NCBI GenBank assembly: GCA_020851565.1
Contig: JADZCN010000140.1
Location: forward strand, 35,406 to 99,405
Direction of reading: 5' to 3'
Length of the DNA: 64,000 nt
Source: Acidobacteriota bacterium
GTDB taxonomy: Bacteria > Acidobacteriota > Vicinamibacteria > Vicinamibacterales > UBA2999
Shown here: positions 54,540 through 61,624 of the stretch, one piece after another
Position numbering within the stretch: the stretch's first letter is position 1
How the letters are laid out: every line of letters begins with the position of its first letter
The notes under the pieces: model-generated
Told to the model about the DNA's origin: nothing
Databases searched by the model: none
What the model saw: only the letters and a program-made list of their open reading frames with translations
Program-made: the position numbers and the translations under genes

Positions 54540-55615
54540 GATGCGCTCTCGGGGATGAGGACGAACCGGCGCGTGACGCCACCGCCGTGCAGCTCGGCGA
54601 AGACATCGTTGATGCTGGCGAGCGGCCGCCGTTCGACGAACGGGCCCAGCGCAACCTTCCCGCCGAGCACGAGATCGACGATGGCGGGGTAGTGCTCGGG
54701 CAGGCAGCCCCAGTTGCCCTGGGCCGTGGCGTCGAAGGCCATCAGGTTCGAGAGCCGCAGCTCCACCGCCTGCGGCGTGTAGCCGACCACCGACAGGTAG
54801 CCGCCGTGGCCGAGGAGCGCGAAGGCCGTGGCCTGTCCCTTCGGCGTGCCCGAGGCCTCGAAGATCTTCGTGCGCCAGGTGGGGATGCCGCGCGACTCCG
54901 CGAAGGCCTTCACCTGCTTGCGGAGCTCCTTGACGTCCATGGCGGACGGCTCGATGGTGAGCGCCGCGCCGTGCGCGGCCGCCTGTCCGAGGCGGGCCGT
55001 GCTCACGTCGATGGCTACGACCGCGGCGCCCATCGCCGCCGCCACCTGGATGCCGAACCCGCCCACGCCTCCGGCGCCGACGAAGACGGCCAGGTCGCCC
55101 GCGTCGAGCCCGCTTCGGACGATGGCCTGGTACGGCGTGGAGATGGCGTCGGCCACGACCGAGAGGTCTGCCAGCTCGACGCCACCGGGGTTGAGGGCGG
55201 GGTCGGCGAGATCCGGCACCGCGCACAACCCCCTGGCCGGCAGGCGCACATGCGTGGCGAAGCCGCCGTGGACGTCGTTGCCCGGGAAGATCTGTTTCGG
55301 GCAGACCTGCCCGCGTCCCGCCCGGCAGGCCGCGCACGCACCGCATGGGAGCACGGCGGGCACCACGGCGGCCTTTCCCAGCCAGCCCTCTGCGGCGGGG
55401 CCCGCCTCCACGACGATGCCGCTGATCTCGTGGCCGAGCGTGAGCGGGAAGGGATGGCGGGTGGGGACGCCGTCGTAGAAGAAGCCCAGGTCGGTGTGGC
55501 AGACGCCGCACCCGGCCACCTGGACGATCACCTCGCCGGCCCCGGCCGACTCCTCGCGCGATTCGCGCGACATCGGGCTGGCGGGCGCCCGGACGACCCA
55601 CGACGAGACCTGCAT
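54536..55615 (-). CDS. had: 6-hydroxycyclohex-1-ene-1-carbonyl-CoA dehydrogenase
   Basis: The 359-residue zinc-type alcohol dehydrogenase has catalytic zinc ligands at Cys36 (CGVCHTD), His62-Glu63 (GHE), structural zinc cysteines 91, 94, 97 and 105 (CGACAACRAGRGQVC), and the NAD motif FVGAGGVGGFGIQVA. By context it oxidises the 6-hydroxy product of Dch to 6-oxocyclohex-1-ene-1-carbonyl-CoA with NAD+. It is the first gene of the operon. ATG 55615 follows the AT-rich palindromic leader, and its stop overlaps oah. Confidence 0.93.
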   Translation of the reverse strand: MQVSSWVVRAPASPMSRESREESAGAGEVIVQVAGCGVCHTDLGFFYDGVPTRHPFPLTLGHEISGIVVEAGPAAEGWLGKAAVVPAVLPCGACAACRAGRGQVCPKQIFPGNDVHGGFATHVRLPARGLCAVPDLADPALNPGGVELADLSVVADAISTPYQAIVRSGLDAGDLAVFVGAGGVGGFGIQVAAAMGAAVVAIDVSTARLGQAAAHGAALTIEPSAMDVKELRKQVKAFAESRGIPTWRTKIFEASGTPKGQATAFALLGHGGYLSVVGYTPQAVELRLSNLMAFDATAQGNWGCLPEHYPAIVDLVLGGKVALGPFVERRPLASINDVFAELHGGGVTRRFVLIPESAS

Positions 55616-55654
55616 GGGCAGCCTCTCGGGTCCGCGTGGGGACGGGCGCGGGCC

Positions 55655-55688
55655 TAAATAGGTATTACGGTTCCTGTTTGCCTATTTA
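55655..55688 (-). promoter_or_regulatory. AT-rich operator/promoter region of the benzoyl-CoA operon
   Basis: TAAATAGG (55655-55662) and CCTATTTA (55681-55688) form a perfect 8-bp inverted repeat with 18 bp between, 40-73 bp before the had start. The block is strikingly AT-rich in GC-rich surroundings. Read on the minus strand it contains TATAAAT and TAATAC stretches that could be -10 elements. The arm spacing (26 bp centre to centre) suits a dimeric repressor on one face of the helix. Confidence 0.7.
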
Positions 55689-55729
55689 TACCCGCTGGCG
55701 CGGGGAGTCAAGCGCGACTCATGCTGACG

Positions 55730-55754
55730 CCCCGCCCCGCCCCGCCCCGCCCCG
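55730..55754. repeat. (CCCGC)5 tandem repeat
   Basis: Five near-perfect CCCGC units lie in the divergent region between had and the DUF4159-like gene. No coding or regulatory role is evident. Confidence 0.7.
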
Positions 55755-55868
55755 GCCGCGGCCGAGGCGATGCCGCGGCGTGGACCTGGCGCGTGGACGA
55801 GGTTCCCGACGGACCGCCAGCCGGACTCCACGGTGGTGCGCGTCCGGAGAAAGGGCTAGGCTGGAGGC

Positions 55869-56723
55869 GTGACAACGGGCAGCAGGCGGGTGGTCTGGGC
55901 CCTGGCGGGCGCCTTCGCGTTGGCGAGCGCCGGCGCCATCACGGCCCATGCCCAGCGCATCTGGGGCGGCGGCTACTATGGCCGCACGCCGCCGAAGCTC
56001 CCCACGCCCGCCACGTTCGAGGGCTCGTTCCACTTCTGCCGGATCCTCTTCACGAGCAACCGCCGCGAGAAGCAGGGCTGGCGTACCGACTACCCCGGCG
56101 CGGACATCAACTTCAGTGTCCGGCTGGCCGAGCTGACGAAGGTCCGCGTGAAGTTCGTCCCCGAGGACGGCGAAGGCGAGGTGCCCGATGCCGTGGTCGT
56201 CCGGTTGACCGACGACGCGCTGTTCCAGTGCCCGTTCACCCTGATGGAGGACGCCGGTACGGCCCATTTCAGCGACATCGAGGTGCAGCGATTGCGGGAG
56301 TACCTGCTGAAGGGCGGATTCCTGCTGGTGTCCGACTATCACGGCACCTGGGCGAAGGATCAGTTCGACGCCGAGATCGGGCGTGCCCTGCCGCGCAACG
56401 AGTATCCCATCGTGGACCTCACGCCTCCCAATCACCCAATCTGGAACACGCTCTTTCCGGTGTCGCGTCTGCCCCAGATGGCCTCGATCCAGACGTGGCG
56501 GCGGACCGGCGGCACGCTGGAGCGCTGGAACGACGATGGCGCGGGTCCCGACGCTCGAGGGATCGCCGACGCCCACGGCCGGCTGATGGTGGTGATGGTG
56601 CACAACACCGACCTGCCCGATGCCTGGGAGCGCGAAGGCGAGGACCCCGAGTACTTCTACACGTTCTCGCCGGAGGCGTATGCCGTTGGCATCGACATCC
56701 TGTTGTACGCGATGACCCACTAG
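55869..56723 (+). CDS. Secreted DUF4159-like protein
   Basis: The 284-residue protein has a signal peptide (about residues 1-28, ending AHAQ). The mature part matches the DUF4159 pattern: FHFCRILFTSNRREKQGWRTDYPGADINFSVRLAELT, RLREYLLKGGFLLVSDYHG, EYPIVDLTPPNHPIWNTLF, and a C-terminal EAYAVGIDILLYAMTH. GTG 55869 is the first start after an in-frame stop at 55857. The family is often found near MoxR/DUF58 genes in other bacteria, but not here. It diverges from the had promoter region. Function unknown. Confidence 0.82.
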   Translation: MTTGSRRVVWALAGAFALASAGAITAHAQRIWGGGYYGRTPPKLPTPATFEGSFHFCRILFTSNRREKQGWRTDYPGADINFSVRLAELTKVRVKFVPEDGEGEVPDAVVVRLTDDALFQCPFTLMEDAGTAHFSDIEVQRLREYLLKGGFLLVSDYHGTWAKDQFDAEIGRALPRNEYPIVDLTPPNHPIWNTLFPVSRLPQMASIQTWRRTGGTLERWNDDGAGPDARGIADAHGRLMVVMVHNTDLPDAWEREGEDPEYFYTFSPEAYAVGIDILLYAMTH

Positions 56724-56738
56724 AAGGCAGAAGGCACC
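56722..56738. repeat. AGAAGGC heptamer repeat
   Basis: Two AGAAGGC units directly follow the DUF4159-like stop codon; same family as at 14424-14470 and 60508-60545. Confidence 0.55.
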
Positions 56739-56752
56739 GGCTCGACTTCTAC

Positions 56753-56950
56753 ATGAGCCAGTTCACGCCGGAGCAGCTGGCCTGTTCCTACGGGTTCCCG
56801 GCCTGGGCCACGGTTGGCTGGGCCCTCGGGGTCTGGGGCGCCCTGGCTGGCTCGGTTGGGCTCTTCCTGCGCAGGGCCTGGGCGATCTGGGCGTTCGGGG
56901 TTTCCTTGCTCGGGCTCGCGATCAGCTCGCTGTACACCGTCGCGCCCAGC
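56753..56950 (+). pseudogene. N-terminal remnant of a small membrane protein
   Basis: MSQFTPEQLACSYGFPAWATVGWALGVWGALAGSVGLFLRRAWAIWAFGVSLLGLAISSLYT is typical of a family of ~150-residue four-helix membrane proteins often annotated as sugar transporters. Only the first two helices are present. After about 56950 the frame simply runs over the 3' end of the opposite-strand transporter gene with no own stop until 57199. A truncation by rearrangement is the likeliest cause. Confidence 0.6.
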
Positions 56951-56964
56951 GGCGGCGCGGCCTC

Positions 56965-58293
56965 TCAGGAGCCGACGCGGCCGGAGATGATGAGCGCGGC
57001 GCCGATCCCGACCGTGAGGATGATGGCGAACCCGACGAGCCCCACGGGGACGAACGAGAGGAAGGAGAACTGCAGCCGGCGCCCGGCGACGTCAGTGAGC
57101 CCGGCGCGCTCCACCATGCTCTGTGCCAGTGGACCCGACGTGGCCGCGGTGAGGAAGAGCGAGCTACCGGCGCACACGCCGAACGCGAGCCCGATGTAGA
57201 CGGCGTCGGCCCCGAGCTGGTTCACCAGTGGTGCCGCCACTTCGAGCAGGGCGGCCATGCTCGGCCCCGCCGAGAAGAATCCCGTGGAGACGGCGGCGAC
57301 GCCGACGAAGAGGGCGAGGTGCCCGGCCGGTGGCAGCGGCAGCGCCTGGAGCGCGCCGGCCAGCGTGGTGAAGAGGCCCGTCTCGCGGACGGCGCCGACC
57401 ATGACGAGCAGGCCGAAGATGAAGAGCGTGGCCTCGACGTCCACCCCCTCCATCACCACGGCACGTCCGCGCGAGCCGAGGAAGAAGACCAGCAGCCCCG
57501 CGCCGAGCCAGGCGATCAGGTGCACGGGCACGCCGACGCGCGGCGGCACCAGCGTCCATGCGGCCAGCATGCTTCCCAGGGCGAGCAGGGCCGGCACGAG
57601 GAGCCGGCGCTGGAGCCGGATGCGATCGTGCAGGCCCTCCACCACCGCGACGGTAATTCGGCGGCGCAGCACGTCCACGGGGACCCCCCGCGCCGGCTGC
57701 ACCACGGCCACCACGATGCCCAGGAAGAGGACGAGGCCGGCCGTGGCCGTCGGGAGCGCTAGGCGCAGGTAGGCGACGAACTCCATGGCACCGGCGCCCA
57801 GGAGCAGGACCGCGGGAAAGTCGCCAATCGGCGTCGCCGCTCCGCCCAGGTTGCACGCGACCAGCAGCGACCCGATGGTCCACCGGAGGTGGCGCTCGGT
57901 CGTGCCCGAGAGCTGCAGGATGGTGATGACGACGGGCAGCACGAGCACCAGCGCGGTGATGTTGTTGACGAGGCCGCTGATGACGAACATCGACGCCGAC
58001 GCCACCGGCACGAGCAGCGCCGGCGAGGCGCCGATGCCTCGTGTCGTGACCACGGCCAGTCGCGTGAAGACATGGGACAGGGCCAGCACGCGGGACACGA
58101 CGCCGAGCGCGGCGAGGATGATGAGCACGTCCCACGGGAGAGCCGCGAGGACCGCCTGAGCTCGTCCGCCTCCGAGCGCGAGTGCCAGCAGCGCAAGCCC
58201 CGCGGCCACCAGGACGATCGGCAGCCGCCGATCCGGATGCCGGGCCTGCGCGAGGATGGCCGCCGCGAAGATCACCAGCGGGACGACGGTCAT
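56965..58293 (-). CDS. ArsB/NhaD/CitM-type ion transporter
   Basis: The 442-residue protein has about 11-12 membrane segments and the two inverted-repeat hallmark regions of the ion transporter superfamily: GLVNNITALVLVLPVVITI with NLGGAATPIGDFPAVLLLG, and FFSAGPSMAALLEVAAPLV with AGSSLFLTAATSGPLAQSM. Relatives move Na+/H+, arsenite, dicarboxylates or sulfate. ATG 58293 overlaps the previous gene by ATGA, placing it third in an operon after a His-rich protein and an unknown protein. The His-rich partner hints at a metal or metalloid substrate, which is inference. Confidence 0.85.
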   Translation of the reverse strand: MTVVPLVIFAAAILAQARHPDRRLPIVLVAAGLALLALALGGGRAQAVLAALPWDVLIILAALGVVSRVLALSHVFTRLAVVTTRGIGASPALLVPVASASMFVISGLVNNITALVLVLPVVITILQLSGTTERHLRWTIGSLLVACNLGGAATPIGDFPAVLLLGAGAMEFVAYLRLALPTATAGLVLFLGIVVAVVQPARGVPVDVLRRRITVAVVEGLHDRIRLQRRLLVPALLALGSMLAAWTLVPPRVGVPVHLIAWLGAGLLVFFLGSRGRAVVMEGVDVEATLFIFGLLVMVGAVRETGLFTTLAGALQALPLPPAGHLALFVGVAAVSTGFFSAGPSMAALLEVAAPLVNQLGADAVYIGLAFGVCAGSSLFLTAATSGPLAQSMVERAGLTDVAGRRLQFSFLSFVPVGLVGFAIILTVGIGAALIISGRVGS

Positions 58294-58952
58294 ACCGTCT
58301 CGACCAGGTCGGTGAAGTCGTCGGCCGGCGTGTCGATCAGCCAACGCGGGTACGCGGCCATGCGGGGACCCACGAGGTTGACACCGATCAGCCGGCGGAA
58401 CTGGAGCCGCACCTCCGGGCCGTGGGCCCGGACCCAGATCGGCGCGACGACGGCACGAAAGACGTCGGCGCCGTAGACCGGTGTGACGAGCGCGCTTCGC
58501 GAGCCGGCCGCCCGCTGGAACGACGCGAGGTCGGCCAGCCTCACGCGCGGCGCCCAGCTCGCCTGCACCCGCGTCGCGTCCACGGGGAACGTGGAATCGA
58601 AGAGCGCCACCACGTCCACCTGTGGAGGGAGGCTGTCGACGACCGGCCCGAGCAGGGCGGCCTCGACGCCCACCACCACCAGGGCACGGAGGCCCTCGCA
58701 GCGGGCCAGGACACCGTCCACGCGCGGTGGTCCGAGGGGGGCACGCACGGTCAGTACGCGCCTCGCCACGTCATCCACGACGGGATAGCGGAGGCCGAGA
58801 TCGTCGTGGAGCGCCTCGACGGCGGTCTCGCCCCCGGCGGCCCATGCGGCGTTGACGAAGAGCCGCGCTGCGGACCAGACGCCGAGCTCACCGGCGCACG
58901 TGCGAAAGGCCGGCTCGAAGCCGGAGAGCGGCGTGGTTGCCTCCGGCGTCAT
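58290..58952 (-). CDS. Unknown protein, middle gene of the transporter operon
   Basis: The 220-residue soluble protein has no membrane segment or signal peptide. Visible patterns are LRALVVVGVEAALLGPVVDSLPPQVDVVALFDSTFPVDA (alternating beta/alpha, perhaps Rossmann-like) and RSALVTPVYGADVFRAVVAPIWVRAHG. I do not recognise a family. Both junctions are 4-bp ATGA overlaps, so its product is probably made together with the His-rich protein and the transporter. Confidence 0.75.
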   Translation of the reverse strand: MTPEATTPLSGFEPAFRTCAGELGVWSAARLFVNAAWAAGGETAVEALHDDLGLRYPVVDDVARRVLTVRAPLGPPRVDGVLARCEGLRALVVVGVEAALLGPVVDSLPPQVDVVALFDSTFPVDATRVQASWAPRVRLADLASFQRAAGSRSALVTPVYGADVFRAVVAPIWVRAHGPEVRLQFRRLIGVNLVGPRMAAYPRWLIDTPADDFTDLVETV

Positions 58953-59485
58953 CGCCGCATCAACGCGTCGATGAGGAGCACCATCGCGGCGTTGGCCAGC
59001 GCGTGCTGCGGCGGGCCGTCGGTCAGGCACTCCACCATCGCGTCCACGGCCCAGGCGTCGTTCCCGGCGAGTCGCCGCAGCGGCGCCAGCGGCAATGGCA
59101 GGGGATAGGCTCCGTCCTCGTCTTCGTCGCCGTACTCGCGCCGCAGGTGAGGCGGGAGCCGAAGCGGCACACAAACGTGCTCGCCCACTGGTGGAGTGGT
59201 GGGCCGTACGCCCTCCAGCTCTCCGAGCAGCGAGAGCAGGATCCAGTTCACGCCGCGATGATGCACCGGGCCCTCGTCGAGGAGGCACCGCAGGACAAAG
59301 GCGCGGTCGTCCTCGTCCGGCACCCACCGGGCCAGCAGCCGGTCGATGCGGTCGCGGTCCACGAATCGCGCGAGCGTCCGGTCGCGCGCGTGATGCCGGT
59401 GGTGCGGCGGGCCGTCCCTGTGATGGAGATGGTGCGGGCGCTCGTGGTCGTCGTCGTGATGCGGCGGCATGCGGTCTCGATGCAC
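58949..59485 (-). CDS. Histidine-rich protein heading the transporter operon
   Basis: The 178-residue protein has an N-terminal tail with about 13 His and several Asp in the first 35 residues (PPHHDDDHERPHHLHHRD, then PPHHRHHARD), a likely metal-binding segment. The remaining ~140 residues are helical without recognised family (RIDRLLARWVPDEDDRAFVLRCLLDEGPVHHRGVNWILLSLLGELEG). A start at 59485 or 59470 (MPPHH) is possible. It precedes the unknown protein and transporter with ATGA overlap. Metal sensing, storage or delivery is inferred. Confidence 0.75.
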   Translation of the reverse strand: MHRDRMPPHHDDDHERPHHLHHRDGPPHHRHHARDRTLARFVDRDRIDRLLARWVPDEDDRAFVLRCLLDEGPVHHRGVNWILLSLLGELEGVRPTTPPVGEHVCVPLRLPPHLRREYGDEDEDGAYPLPLPLAPLRRLAGNDAWAVDAMVECLTDGPPQHALANAAMVLLIDALMRR

Positions 59486-59552
59486 AGCCTACCCCGATTT
59501 CCCCTCGACCCCACGCTGTGCTCGACACAGCCCCTCCCGCGCCGCATGCGCA

Positions 59553-60506
59553 TCAGGGCCGGCGCGCGAACACCGCCAGGCTGGTGGCCACCGATCGTCC
59601 GGCCGGGTTGTCCGATGACACATTGAGCAGCTCCGCCTGCCCGGTGTCGGGATTCTGCCACGCCATGGTGGTGGACCCGCCACCATCCAGGTTGAGCGCG
59701 TTCCACACGCCGTAGTCGCGCCGGAGCATGACGGCAACCTCGTCGAGGCGCATGCCCTCGCTTCCGCCGCGCGCGTCGACGGTGAACAGCGTTACTACGC
59801 GCCGGTTCCTCGAGAGACCGATCACGGTGCGCGCCGTCACCACGTCGTTCCATGACCTGACGTTGGAGTAGTCGGATGGCCCGCCCGTCGACAGCGCGCC
59901 GCGGGGGTGCCGCGCGTCCCGATACCGGGGGATTGTTACGCGCCCGTCGGTGACGATCTGCGACGAGCCCGCGACGGTGTTCCACAGCGTGACGCGCTCG
60001 CCAACGTGCAGGCCGTCGCGTTTCGCTCGATCCCGGTGCACGATGCGTGGGCGCTGGCGCGCGTCGAAGTTCAGCGCCGGCGCATCGGCGACCAGCGCGT
60101 AGCTCTGCTCGGGCGTTTCGAACGCCGAGAAGACCCGTCCCTCGGACGCGCCCAGGCCGATGATCCAGGCGTCGGCGTCGGGCGAGGGGAACGGCAGGAA
60201 GAAATGGGCATTGATCGCCAGCTGCGCGCCCACGGCGGTCATGAACGCGAGCGTGGTCTGCCGGACCGCTTCGCGCGTGCCGCCCGGCGGCGACACCGTG
60301 AAGCGGACCCCCGGGGCTCGCGTGTCGATCTGCGCGATGTGCATGCGAAGGGGCCTCGGGGCGTGCTCGCTCCGCTCGATCAGGGTGATGCCGACGTAGG
60401 GCGACGAGCGGCGCGTATCGGCCCGGGGCGCGGCGGCCGCCAGCAGCACGGCGACGAGCGCGCCGACGATCCACCCCCCGCGGACCCCTGGATTCTGTGC
60501 TCTCAC
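59553..60506 (-). CDS. Exported NAGPA-type phosphodiester glycosidase family protein
   Basis: The 317-residue protein has an N-terminal membrane/signal segment (WIVGALVAVLLAAAAPRADT) and the NAGPA (DUF2233) pattern: QLAINAHFFLPFPSP, RTVIGLSRNRRVVTLFTVDARGGSEGMRLDEVAVMLRRDYGVWNALNLDGGGSTTMAWQ, with the hallmark LDGGGSTT motif. Family members remove N-acetylglucosamine from phosphodiesters or act on polysaccharide. It starts with GTG at 60506 just after AGAAGG-type repeats that may supply the RBS. Substrate unknown. Confidence 0.88.
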   Translation of the reverse strand: MRAQNPGVRGGWIVGALVAVLLAAAAPRADTRRSSPYVGITLIERSEHAPRPLRMHIAQIDTRAPGVRFTVSPPGGTREAVRQTTLAFMTAVGAQLAINAHFFLPFPSPDADAWIIGLGASEGRVFSAFETPEQSYALVADAPALNFDARQRPRIVHRDRAKRDGLHVGERVTLWNTVAGSSQIVTDGRVTIPRYRDARHPRGALSTGGPSDYSNVRSWNDVVTARTVIGLSRNRRVVTLFTVDARGGSEGMRLDEVAVMLRRDYGVWNALNLDGGGSTTMAWQNPDTGQAELLNVSSDNPAGRSVATSLAVFARRP

Positions 60507-60507
60507 T

Positions 60508-60545
60508 TCTGCCTTCTACCTTCTGCCTCTGCCTTCGCCGGCTGC
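60508..60545. repeat. CTTCTGC heptamer tandem repeat
   Basis: CTTCTGC/CTTCTAC/CTTCTGCCT units repeat in the short gap between the amidohydrolase tail and the NAGPA-type gene; reverse complement of the GAAGGCG family seen at 14424 and 56722. Confidence 0.65.
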
Positions 60546-60638
60546 CTACCCGAAGAGCCGTTCGAAGTTCCCTCCGAAGATGGCAGCCTGCGCCGCCTCG
60601 CTGACCCCGATGTCCGCCAGCACCCGCCGCTGCCGTTC
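60546..60638 (-). pseudogene. Detached C-terminal tail of the amidohydrolase, beyond an in-frame TAG
   Basis: Directly after the TAG at 60639-60641 the same frame continues ERQRRVLADIGVSEAAQAAI and FGGNFERLFG, then a second TAG at 60546-60548. This is the conserved C-terminal helix pair and GGNxxRLFG end of amidohydrolase-2 proteins, with no frame change. The upstream TAG therefore interrupts a gene that is otherwise whole. Confidence 0.8.
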
Positions 60639-61478
60639 CTAGATGGCGCGATGCCATCCACGAGGAAAGAAGGACGAGTCGGTCCCGAAGAGCAGCCGCT
60701 CGGGCCCCACGACGGCGAGCGCCGACTCGAACACCTGCTCGAGGGTGAGCCCCGGCGCGTACTTCAGCCACCCGTTCGAGCTCGACGTGTCGAAGTACAC
60801 GTTCGGGCACACGTCCGCGAGCATCAGCGCCTCGCGGAACATCCCGGCGCCGAAGTGCGGGATGACGATGGGGAGTGACGGAAAACGGAGCGCGAGGGTA
60901 TGGAGGTCGAGCGGGTTGCCCTTGCTCATGTCGAAAGGGCTGGGGAGGCCGAGCTTCGCTCGGGCCCCGACGGACAGCACACCGCAGTGGACGAAGAGGA
61001 TCGGCCGGCGGACGGCGCCGGAAGGTCCGCCCTCGGCGGGTGGGCGGGTTTCGCTCGCGGGGCCAAACCCTGCGACGATCCCGGCAATCCGGCCGACGCG
61101 CTCGTCGTGCAGCGAGTAGCGCTGCATGGCGGGGAACAGGCACACGCCGCGCAGGCCGCGCTCGAGCGCGCGTACAACCCGGTTCTCCGCAGACTCCTGC
61201 GTCGGGTCGAGCATGAAGTAGCCAACGAGGCGCGAGGGGTGCCGCGTGACGGCGTCCGCGACCGAATCCTCGTCGCCGGGCACGCTGGCGATGATGGCCG
61301 CGCGCGACACGCCCTGTGCGTCCATCTCGGCCACCCAGCGATCGGCGAGCGCGTCGGGAGAGATCGGATCGTCCCAGCCCAGATGCCGGATGGCGTCGGA
61401 GGTGGCCACGCCGCGCTGCGCGGCGAGCGTGCCGAAGAACCCGGGCGAGAAGAAGTGGACGTGCGCGTCGCAGATCAC
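60639..61478 (-). CDS. Amidohydrolase-family (TIM-barrel metal-dependent hydrolase) protein, C-terminus cut by TAG
   Basis: The 279-residue chain begins VICDAHVHFFSPG (HxH metal motif). It has GLRGVCLFPAMQ, LFVHCGVLS (metal His), IVIPHFGAGMFREAL and LLFGTDSSFFPRGWHRAI, typical of amidohydrolase-2/decarboxylase-like enzymes. A start at GTG 61478 is the only one close to the HxH motif. Residues near ASETRPPAEGGPSGAVRRP form a Pro/Gly insert encoded by a short repeat. The chain stops at TAG (60639-60641) although 30 more family-typical residues follow in frame. The mutant may still fold, but the missing GGNFERLFG tail usually packs near the active site. Confidence 0.75.
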   Translation of the reverse strand: MICDAHVHFFSPGFFGTLAAQRGVATSDAIRHLGWDDPISPDALADRWVAEMDAQGVSRAAIIASVPGDEDSVADAVTRHPSRLVGYFMLDPTQESAENRVVRALERGLRGVCLFPAMQRYSLHDERVGRIAGIVAGFGPASETRPPAEGGPSGAVRRPILFVHCGVLSVGARAKLGLPSPFDMSKGNPLDLHTLALRFPSLPIVIPHFGAGMFREALMLADVCPNVYFDTSSSNGWLKYAPGLTLEQVFESALAVVGPERLLFGTDSSFFPRGWHRAI

Positions 61479-61492
61479 GGGGACATTGTAGG

Positions 61493-61509
61493 CCGCGCCT
61501 TCGGCGCGG
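61493..61509. terminator. GC hairpin CCGCGCC-TTC-GGCGCGG
   Basis: Perfect 7-bp stem with a TTC loop between the MATE and amidohydrolase genes; its inverted twin (CGCGCC-GAA-GGCGCG) lies at 61607-61621, next to the MATE stop. They may end MATE transcription but lack T-tracts. Confidence 0.4.
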
Positions 61510-61624
61510 TGGGCACCCGCGTGCGCACGCCGCGCGGGTGTGGGCGGCTGCTTGGCAGCCGTGTGCCTTGCCGCCTGCGCGGCTCGTCGGTGGGATTTCG
61601 TCCCCACGCGCCGAAGGCGCGGCC

